Assembly: GCA_964519585.1 (NCBI GenBank)
Contig: CAZFIO010000100.1
Coordinates: 1 to 8,044 of the forward strand
Reading direction: 5' to 3'
From: CAZFIO01 sp964519585
Lineage (GTDB): Bacteria > Bacillota > Clostridia > Tissierellales > Tissierellaceae
DNA length: 8,044 nucleotides
Shown: positions 1 to 6,300 of the stretch, piece after piece
Position numbering within the stretch: the first letter of the stretch is position 1
Layout: every line of letters begins with the position of its first letter
Notes under the pieces: model-generated
The model's input: only the letters and a program-made list of their open reading frames with translations
Told to the model about the DNA's origin: nothing
Database searches by the model: none
Program-made: the position numbers and the translations under genes

Positions 1-270
1 AGATCACTAGAACATCATTTATCTGAAGTGTTTAATATATGGAAATTACAATATTCCTCACAACCGATAACTGAGGATAATAAAAAACCAGATTTTATTT
101 TTCCAAATATTGATACATATTATTCTAAAAAAATAATCCCAACTGGAATTATGGGAGCCATAGCTGGTTCTTTTTTAGCAAGTAAGATAGATTCTAAGCT
201 ACTAGGCAAGTCTTTTGGTATCTTTCTCCTCTTAATAGGTATCTATGAATTGTTTTCAAAAAAAGAATAG
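1..270 (+). CDS. Probable TSUP (TauE/SafE-like) membrane transporter, C-terminal part (5' end outside window)
   Basis: The reading frame is open from the first base, so the gene is cut by the window edge; 89 codons and a TAG stop are visible. The last 45 or so residues carry a small-residue-rich membrane segment (PTGIMGAIAGSFLASKI), a short polar turn (DSKLLGKS), a second membrane segment (FGIFLLLIGIYELF) and a lysine-rich end. This glycine/alanine helix followed by a final helix is typical of the C-terminal half-repeat of TSUP/DUF81 permeases, which export small anions such as sulfite or organosulfur compounds. The substrate cannot be told here. The first 45 residues are unexpectedly polar for this family. 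A GTG at 28 could be read as a start, but it has no ribosome binding site and the frame continues upstream, so it is treated as internal. The gene converges on the CoA-binding protein gene. The family call rests on a short stretch and is moderate. Confidence 0.6.
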   Translation, partial: RSLEHHLSEVFNIWKLQYSSQPITEDNKKPDFIFPNIDTYYSKKIIPTGIMGAIAGSFLASKIDSKLLGKSFGIFLLLIGIYELFSKKE

Positions 271-285
271 GCCAAGGCCTACTCT
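258..285 (-). terminator. Rho-independent terminator of the hflX operon, possibly bidirectional
   Basis: A palindrome TAGGCC-AA-GGCCTA (268-281) extends to a 10-bp stem at 264-285 with one mismatch. Read on the minus strand it is followed by seven T's (complement of 258-264), the classic intrinsic terminator layout for the operon ending at 279. On the plus strand the hairpin is followed by a C/T-rich tract, so it may also stop the transporter transcript, less efficiently. The stop codons of both convergent genes (268-270 plus, 279-281 minus) lie inside the two arms. Confidence 0.8.
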
Positions 286-677
286 CTTTCCTTTAGAGTT
301 GCATAGATACAATCCTCTATTAGATATTTAAAGTTTAAGGATTCTGCTTTTTTTATAATATCTTCATCATAGGATCCTGGTTGAAAGAATATATATTCTA
401 TACCTAGTTCCTTGGCTTCGTCTAAAACACTTGACCCAAATCTTGGGGATAAAACCATGTTAACTACATGAATCTTTTCTGGTATATCCTTTATAGAAGC
501 GTAGATTTTTTCACCATCTATTTCCTGGTAGTTAGGGTTTACTCCATAACTTGTATAATTATGGTCTTTAAGAATCTTCCAAATCTTATAAGCAAACCTG
601 TCCTTCTTATTGGTAACCCCAACTACGGCCCAAGTTTTTGTTTCTAACATTTCCTCTTTTATTTTCTTAAAATCCAT
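279..677 (-). CDS. CoA-binding domain protein (YccU-like Rossmann fold)
   Basis: This is a 132-residue single-domain protein, the usual length for stand-alone CoA_binding (YccU-type) proteins. Near the N-terminus the beta strand and turn WAVVGVTNKKDRFAYKI (residues 16-32) match the nucleotide-binding start of the succinyl-CoA-synthetase-type Rossmann fold. GVNPNY (45-50) followed by DGEKIYASIKDIP is the second family signature. FFQPGSYDEDIIKKAE (97-112) is the conserved late strand and helix. Members bind CoA in vitro, but their cellular role is unknown. A longer reading from a TTG at 692 is rejected: GGAGGT at 685-690 would lie inside it and sits 7 bases before the ATG at 677. It is the last gene of the operon, 29 bases after the YigZ-family gene, and its stop lies in the terminator hairpin. 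The protein is soluble and cytoplasmic. Confidence 0.87.
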   Translation of the reverse strand: MDFKKIKEEMLETKTWAVVGVTNKKDRFAYKIWKILKDHNYTSYGVNPNYQEIDGEKIYASIKDIPEKIHVVNMVLSPRFGSSVLDEAKELGIEYIFFQPGSYDEDIIKKAESLNFKYLIEDCIYATLKERE

Positions 678-684
678 AGAAGAT

Positions 685-690
685 ACCTCC
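685..690 (-). promoter_or_regulatory. Ribosome binding site fixing the CoA-binding protein start at 677
   Basis: GGAGGT on the minus strand is 7 bases upstream of the ATG at 677. It would be coding sequence if the upstream TTG at 692 were used, so it decides for the shorter protein. Confidence 0.85.
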
Positions 691-706
691 AATTTTTTAT
701 AATCAA

Positions 707-1357
707 CTATGATAATATAGTCCTTCCATTTATTACTGGAAGATGAAAGCTTTCTAATTCATCAATTATTACGTCACCATTGGTAAAGTCAATAATATCT
801 TGTAAAAATCTATCTAAATTGTCAACTATAACACTTATTTTTATCTTTACCCTATCTTCATAGATAATCTCATCTAAGTTATAGTTATTGTTTTGCAAGT
901 AATTTTCTATTTTTCCATAGGAAGTGTAGTCAATTTTCAAGCTTATTTGTTGATGGGGTATCATATCAACTATCCTTGAAGCCTCAATACCTATCTTAGC
1001 CCCTTTTGTATAGGCCCTAATAAGTCCGCCCCCACCTAGTTTGATACCTCCAAAATATCTGGTTACCACAACAACCGTATTTCTTAAGTCTTCTTTTTTT
1101 ATTACCTCTAAAACAGGTATGCCTGCGGTGCCTGAAGGTTCTCCATCATCGTTAAATCTTTGAATATTGGAATTCTTCCCGAAAACATAGGCAGATACAT
1201 TGTGGGTGGCATCCCTATGCTTTTCTTTAATTTCATCTATAAATTTCAAGGCTTCCTCTTCTGAGTTAATAGGCCTACTATATCCAATAAACCGTGACTT
1301 GTTTACTATAAACTCATCACATCCATAGGATAGGACGGTTTTATAGCTCATATTCAT
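707..1357 (-). CDS. yigZ: YigZ/IMPACT family protein (UPF0029 + DUF1949)
   Basis: This 216-residue protein has the full two-domain YigZ architecture. The N-terminal UPF0029/IMPACT domain (about residues 15-125) shows the family blocks HRDATHNVSAYVFG (47-60), FNDDGEPSGTAGIPVL (68-83) and TRYFGGIKLGGGGLIRAY (99-116). The C-terminal part (about 138-208) looks like the small EF-G-like alpha/beta domain (DUF1949). Eukaryotic IMPACT regulates the translation-control kinase GCN2; the bacterial role is unsettled, with nucleic-acid or ribosome association suspected. AGGAGA at 1367-1372 lies 9 bases before the ATG at 1357, which supports that start over the second ATG at 1351. It is the third gene of the operon, 19 bases after the Nudix-like gene, and its ribosome binding site fills that gap. 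The family call is very secure; the function is not. Confidence 0.95.
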   Translation of the reverse strand: MNMSYKTVLSYGCDEFIVNKSRFIGYSRPINSEEEALKFIDEIKEKHRDATHNVSAYVFGKNSNIQRFNDDGEPSGTAGIPVLEVIKKEDLRNTVVVVTRYFGGIKLGGGGLIRAYTKGAKIGIEASRIVDMIPHQQISLKIDYTSYGKIENYLQNNNYNLDEIIYEDRVKIKISVIVDNLDRFLQDIIDFTNGDVIIDELESFHLPVINGRTILS

Positions 1358-1376
1358 TTATCTGATTCTCCTTTAA

Positions 1377-1817
1377 TTAAGCTAGCCCTTGACTCTCTTC
1401 ATACTCTTTAAATTCTAAATACTTTTTATAGGATAGGGCAACCAGTGACTTATCTTGGCTATAGGTGATTAGGTCCATAGCCTTATCTACAGGATAAAAT
1501 CCCCCTTCTGAAAAACCCTCTTCATGGTTTATCTTACACTCCCCATCCTTTGATTCCATTATATACCAGGTAATCTTATTGCATACGGGTTGGTTTCTAG
1601 TTATAGAAAAGAATTCATAGGCTGTTTCCCCTGCAGATGAAACAATCCTAGCATTAACCCCAGTTTCATACTCTACCCTTTTAATAGCTGTTTCTGGTGG
1701 TAGGGTATTATCTCTGATCTTACCCTTGGGTATTACCCATTCATTCTTATCATTTTTTAAGATTAGTACCTTGTCTTCATTAAAAACCACACCACCGGCA
1801 CAATTTCTAATTATCAT
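1377..1817 (-). CDS. Nudix-fold protein with degenerate Nudix box
   Basis: The protein has 146 residues, normal for a one-domain Nudix hydrolase. The fold is recognisable from AGGVVF (7-12), the beta hairpin KVLILKNDKNEWVIPKGK (16-33) and the box region at 32-54. The family normally hydrolyses nucleoside diphosphates linked to another group, using the box G-x5-E-x7-REUxEExGU to bind Mg2+. Here the glycines (G32, G53), V48 and one glutamate (E51) are kept. The first E is T38, the RE pair is K46-R47 and the first E of EE is Y50. Activity may therefore be lost, altered or dependent on other acidic residues such as E42 and E49. AGGAGC (1826-1831) precedes the ATG at 1817 by 8 bases. It is the second gene of the operon, 15 bases after hflX. 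The substrate is unknown. Confidence 0.85.
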   Translation of the reverse strand: MIIRNCAGGVVFNEDKVLILKNDKNEWVIPKGKIRDNTLPPETAIKRVEYETGVNARIVSSAGETAYEFFSITRNQPVCNKITWYIMESKDGECKINHEEGFSEGGFYPVDKAMDLITYSQDKSLVALSYKKYLEFKEYEESQGLA

Positions 1818-1832
1818 TGTTATCAGCTCCTC

Positions 1833-3125
1833 TTATAAAATATAATTTTTATATTTTTCATAATCTATTGGATTAATGGTTAAATCAATAAAAGTACCAT
1901 CTTCCCTATATTCTAAATTCTCTACCTGATAATTGTTCATAAAATAATTTAAAATATTATGCTTGTCAAAGGGAATTCTTAGGGAAACATACTTATATTC
2001 CTGAGGCAACTTTTTCTGAATTAAGTCCATTAATCTTATGATATCATCTTCTATCTTAGCAGATATGAAAATTTTATCATCTACAAATTTATTATCATAA
2101 AAAATACTTCCTATATCAACTTTGTCCATCTTATTAAAGACGGTAATCATAGCTTTATCAACCATACCTAAATCCCTAAGTATATCTAGGGTAGTCCCTA
2201 TCTGTATATCTAAATCCTTATTGGAAGAATCCACGATATGTAGAAGCAAATCTGCATATTTAACCTCTTCCAAGGTGCTTTTAAAAGCCTCAATTAAATG
2301 AGTGGGTAGCTTGGAAACAAATCCAACCGTATCAGTTAATAAAAAACTTTGGCCATTGGGTAACTTGCCCTTTCTGAGAGAAGTATCCAAGGTTGCAAAT
2401 AGCATATCTTTCACGAAAACTTCCTTTGAATCATCATCCTGATTTATTCCTATAAATTTATTTAGTAGGGTTGACTTACCAGCATTGGTATAGCCTACTA
2501 GGGCAACTATAGGCATGTTTGATTCTATTCTCTGTTTTCTTGTTATCTCCCTATTTGCTTCTATCTCTTTCAATTCTTTCTCAATATTGTTTATTTCCCT
2601 CAAAATATGCCTTCTATCAGTCTCTAACTTTTGTTCCCCTGGCCCCCTGGTTCCTATACCTCCACCTTCTCTAGACAGGTAGTCTCTGAAGCCTATAAGT
2701 CTTGGTAGCCTGTATTTCATTTGGGCTAGTTTTACCTGTAGCTTACCTTCCTTGGAAGTTGCTCTATTTGCAAAAATATCTAGAATGAGACTAGTCCTAT
2801 CCAATATCTTCCTATCAATAATCTTTTCTAGGTTTCTTAGCTGGGCACCTGATAGTTCATCATTGAAAACTACTGTCCCAATATCCAGTTCATCGCAATA
2901 GGTTTTAATCTCCTCAGACTTTCCCTTGCCGATAAAATATACAGGGTTTATAGCATCCCTGTTTTGGATTACCCTAGTGATAACCTGACCACCAGCAGCC
3001 TTAACCAACTCCTCTAACTCATCTAGAGATATATCAATATCAGTAAGCTCCCTGCCTAAATCTATCCCTACTATTAATACCTTTTCAATATCTATTTGCT
3101 TATCTTCCAAATTCTCACCATCCAT
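1833..3125 (-). CDS. hflX: GTPase HflX, ribosome-splitting/stress factor
   Basis: A full-length HflX of 430 residues. The N-terminal HflX domain contains FIGKGK (64-69), DRTSLILDIFANRATSKEGK (109-128) and the glycine-rich SREGGGIGTRGPGE (151-164) with the following ETDRR, a family hallmark. A predicted coiled-coil linker (about 170-200) leads to the Obg-type GTPase domain, with G1 GYTNAGKS (211-218), G3 DTVG (265-268), G4 NKMD (331-334) and G5 SAK (355-357). A short C-terminal domain follows (about 375-430). HflX binds the 50S subunit or stalled 70S ribosomes and splits them in a GTP-dependent way, notably after heat or antibiotic stress. It is the first gene of a four-gene operon and divergent from the penicillin-binding protein gene. 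The ATG at 3125 has no good ribosome binding site, and a TTG at codon 6 is an alternative start. Homology to other HflX proteins begins near residue 15. Confidence 0.97.
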   Translation of the reverse strand: MDGENLEDKQIDIEKVLIVGIDLGRELTDIDISLDELEELVKAAGGQVITRVIQNRDAINPVYFIGKGKSEEIKTYCDELDIGTVVFNDELSGAQLRNLEKIIDRKILDRTSLILDIFANRATSKEGKLQVKLAQMKYRLPRLIGFRDYLSREGGGIGTRGPGEQKLETDRRHILREINNIEKELKEIEANREITRKQRIESNMPIVALVGYTNAGKSTLLNKFIGINQDDDSKEVFVKDMLFATLDTSLRKGKLPNGQSFLLTDTVGFVSKLPTHLIEAFKSTLEEVKYADLLLHIVDSSNKDLDIQIGTTLDILRDLGMVDKAMITVFNKMDKVDIGSIFYDNKFVDDKIFISAKIEDDIIRLMDLIQKKLPQEYKYVSLRIPFDKHNILNYFMNNYQVENLEYREDGTFIDLTINPIDYEKYKNYIL

Positions 3126-3143
3126 TATAAACTCTATAAGGTA

Positions 3144-3172
3144 ATTATAGCACCTTTAGTCTTTAAAATCTA
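3144..3172 (-). promoter_or_regulatory. Candidate sigma-A promoter for the hflX operon
   Basis: On the minus strand TAGATT (3167-3172, 3 of 6 matches to TTGACA), a 17-base spacer and a perfect TATAAT (3144-3149) are seen. Transcription would begin near 3137, leaving only about 12 untranslated bases before the ATG and no clear ribosome binding site. An alternative, TTGTAT (3196-3201), 18 bases, TATATT (3172-3177), would give a leader of about 40 bases. A second perfect TATAAT (3124-3129) overlaps the start codon. Which one is used cannot be decided by eye. Confidence 0.45.
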
Positions 3173-3194
3173 ATATATCATTTCATTTGTTAAA

Positions 3195-3209
3195 TATACA
3201 AATTGTATA
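3195..3209. repeat. Perfect 15-bp palindrome, candidate operator
   Basis: TATACAA-A-TTGTATA is a perfect 7+1+7 dyad in the divergent intergenic region. It overlaps the -35 hexamer of the alternative hflX promoter and lies 42 bases upstream of the -35 of the penicillin-binding protein promoter. The size and symmetry suit a dimeric repressor. The region is very AT-rich, so chance symmetry is possible. Confidence 0.4.
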
Positions 3210-3225
3210 GAAATGTAATTTTATT

Positions 3226-3243
3226 GTAATAATTAATTAATAC
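3226..3243. repeat. Near-perfect 18-bp AT-rich palindrome
   Basis: GTAATAATTAATTAATAC is symmetric except for one mismatched position pair (positions 4 and 15). It lies just upstream of the penicillin-binding protein promoter and overlaps by two bases the inverted repeat that begins at 3242. It could act as an AT-rich upstream promoter element or a protein site. Simple TAATTAAT composition makes symmetry likely by chance. Confidence 0.25.
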
Positions 3244-3274
3244 ATAGTTTATTAACAATAATTTATAACTATGT
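3242..3274. repeat. 8-bp inverted repeat bracketing the -35 box of the PBP promoter
   Basis: ACATAGTT (3242-3249) and AACTATGT (3267-3274) are exact reverse complements separated by 17 bases. The left arm abuts the -35 hexamer and the right arm ends at the -10 hexamer, taking in the TG of its extended form. A protein bound to both half-sites would block the promoter. It lies upstream of the expected transcript start, so it should act as DNA rather than as an RNA hairpin. Confidence 0.4.
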
Positions 3275-3280
3275 TATAAT
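3252..3280 (+). promoter_or_regulatory. Sigma-A promoter of the class A PBP gene, extended -10
   Basis: TTAACA (3252-3257, 5 of 6 matches) is followed by a 17-base spacer and a perfect TATAAT (3275-3280), preceded by TG at 3272-3273 in the extended -10 position. Transcription would start near 3287. That is downstream of the in-frame ATG at 3283 and gives a leader of about 35 bases to the ATG at 3322. Confidence 0.82.
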
Positions 3281-3310
3281 AAATGTGTTCTATAGCTTTA
3301 GGTCAATTTA

Positions 3311-3316
3311 AGGAGG
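3311..3316 (+). promoter_or_regulatory. Ribosome binding site fixing the PBP start at 3322
   Basis: AGGAGG, within AAGGAGGA, lies 5 bases before the ATG at 3322. If translation began at the in-frame ATG at 3283 this motif would encode part of an implausible 13-residue extension, so it decides for 3322. Confidence 0.92.
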
Positions 3317-3321
3317 AAGAA

Positions 3322-6300
3322 ATGTCTGAGCATAATACAGAGAACCAGAGAAGAAAGAATAAAGAGAAAAATAAAAGAAAATTTAATATTTTGAAGTTAC
3401 TGAAGATATTTGTTTTAATGATTTTTATTGTAGCTATAATAGGGGGAGGCGCCTTGGGAGGTATAGTTCTATCCATGGTTAAATCTTCACCCGAAATAGA
3501 TCCTAGTAAGATTAATGCAAACTTATCACATACTTCATCAATTTTAGATTTAGATGGAAATCTAATTGAAAAAATTGAAACTGCAGAATTTAGGACCTTT
3601 GTAGGTATAAATAAAATACCAAAACATGTACAAGAAGCATTTATATCAATTGAAGATGAAAGGTTCTATGATCATCCTGGTATTGATATCAAGGGAATAG
3701 CTGGATCATTCTTAGAGAATTTTAAAGCAGATGGGATAGTCAGAGGTGCCAGTACCATAACCCAGCAGCTGGTTAAGAATGTTTACTTAAGTCCTGATAA
3801 GAAATACTCAAGGAAGGTCCAGGAAGCCTACCTTGCATTAAAGGTAGACAAGGCTCTAAGTAAGCCACAAATTTTAGAGGCCTATTTAAACAGAAACTTT
3901 TTTGGACAAAATGCCTATGGTATACAGGAAGCTGCACAAACATATTTTTCAAAGGATGTAGATGAGCTGACCATTGCCGAAGCTGCGGTTATAGCCGGTA
4001 TTATTAAAAATATACAGGACTATCAGCCCTATTATAGGATGCACCCAGAGAATTTTGATAGTGAGAAGCATTTTGAAGTTGGAGAAGCCGATATATTAGG
4101 CGAAAAATTTATCTTGGTTTTCAATGAAAACTCTGTTGAAAGACAAAGAATTATTTTGAAAAAAATGTTGGAGTTAGGAAGTATCAGCCAAGAAGAATAT
4201 GACCAGGCCCTTGCTGAAGATATAAAAGAAAACCTTAAACCAGGGATTAAGAAAACATCTGATATTACTTCTTATTTTACTGACTATGTTAAAAAAGAAG
4301 TAATTAAATCCTTAGTTGATAAGGTAGGCTACACAAGAGACCAGGCTGAAGAATTGGTCTTTGCTGGTGGTCTTCAAATATACTCAACTGTTGATTTGAA
4401 AATGCAGCAAGAATTAGAAAATGTCTATGAAAACTTTACTAATGTATTGTCTAGTAGAACCTCACCTTTTTTAATAAGTTGGTCAAGAGATAAGGTGGGA
4501 AATATTAAGGATGAAAATAATAAGATAGTTTTCTATAAGCAGGAAAATTTATTCAATGATGATTTTGACCTAATTATTGAAAAAGGCACCTTTGATGTAT
4601 TGGATAATGGCGATTTAATGATAAAAAGTAATAAGATGACTATCTACCCAAAGCATATAGATATAGCTGATTATTATAGGGTAGATGATAAAAAGAATCT
4701 AATAACGCATACTGTAGGTTCCATAGTAATACCTGAGGATGAATTTTCTGTTACAGAAAAGAAGGAACTTATTATAAGTAAGAAATTCCTGGACAAATCA
4801 GATAATTTCTATAGCCTTGATGAAAAGGGGAACTTGATTATTAGTCAACGATTCTTTTTTAGGTCTAAGGATGGAATTGTACAGCCTCAATCAGCAACAG
4901 TAGTTTTAGACTATAGAACAGGCCATATCAAGGCCCTAGTTGGGGGTAGAGATGTAGAAGGCAATATGATCTTAAATAGGGCCACTGATTCACAAAGGCA
5001 GCCAGGTTCTTCTATAAAACCTGTAGCAACCTATCTACCAGCCCTAGATAATGGCTATACTGCAGGATCTGCCATGGATGACCTGCCTTATTTTGATAAA
5101 AGTGGCCAATTAAAGCCTAGAAACTGGAACTTAAGATATACAGGGATTCAAAGTTTGCGAAATGCAGTAGAACAATCAGTAAATACTATATCTGTAAGAA
5201 CCGTAGAAAGTATAGGGGTCTCAAAATTAAAAGTTTATTTAGAAAGAATGGGAATTATAAATACAAACAATCCAGAATCAGATAGCTTTAAAACGAGTGA
5301 AGAAGATAGAGCAAGAAATGATGAAAATACTTCTGCCTTAGGCCTTGGTGGTATGACGAAAGGATTAACACCCCTAGAGTTAACCGCAGCCTATGGTTCA
5401 ATAGCTAATGATGGGGTCTTCGTTGAACCTACTCCTTTTACAAAGGTAATAGACAGGGAAGGTAATGTATTGCTTGAAAGTACACCTAAAGAAACCATAG
5501 TGGTCTCTCCTCAAGTTGCCTATATTATGAAGGACATCCTGCATTCTACTGTTACAAGAGGTCTTTCCAGTAGGGCGAAGATACCAGGTATGGCAGTTGC
5601 TGGTAAAACCGGTACCACACAAAATGCAGCTGATATTTGGTTCCTTGGCTTTACTCCATATTATGTTTCTGGTGTATGGATAGGAAATGATTCCCCAAAG
5701 ATACAGTTATCAACAAACTCTACTACTGCAGCAGAATTTTGGAGACATATTATGACCAAGGCCCATGAAGGTCTGGATAAGATACCATCCTTCCAAAGGC
5801 CCGGGGGAATAATATCAGTAAATGTATGTTCCCAATCAGGCTTGCTACCTACTGAACTTTGTCAATTAGACCCAAGACATGTGATAAGATCAGAAATTTT
5901 TGTAAAAGGAACCGAACCTACATCACTTTGTGATATACATGTTGAGGCAGAGATTGATGTTGATACGGGGCTCTTGGCCAATGAATTTTGCCCAACAGAA
6001 AATGTAGAAACAAGGGTATTTATTCAGCGAAATCCTCCATATGATCCAGAAAAGAATAAAAACCTAGTCCCTGAGGATTGGGAATATTCACTTCCAACTA
6101 AGGTATGCGATAAGCACGATCATACCACTATAGTTGAACCAGAAGACCCTGAGGATGAACCAGGCAATGGTGGAAATAATAATGGTAATAATAACAATAG
6201 TGGAAACAACGGAAATAACGGTGGAAATAATAACAACGGAAATGGTAATAACGGTGATAATGGAAATGATGGTAATAATGAAAGTAACAATATGGACCTA

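Noticed and set aside
28..30. GTG as start codon of the leftmost gene
   Set aside because: No ribosome binding site precedes it and the frame is open to the window edge, so the gene more likely begins outside the window.
678..692. TTG start giving five extra residues on the CoA-binding protein
   Set aside because: The GGAGGT ribosome binding site lies inside this stretch, correctly spaced for the ATG at 677.
3126..3282. Search for a small RNA, riboswitch or tRNA in the divergent intergenic region
   Set aside because: Too short and AT-rich, with no structured element beyond the DNA dyads and promoters listed.
3283..3321. Upstream ATG giving 13 extra residues on the penicillin-binding protein
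   Set aside because: It lies before the predicted transcript start near 3287, and the AGGAGG motif inside it serves the ATG at 3322.
5398..5622. 74-residue open frame on the minus strand
   Set aside because: It lies entirely within the transpeptidase-coding part of the PBP gene, has no ribosome binding site and no recognisable family; a shadow frame.
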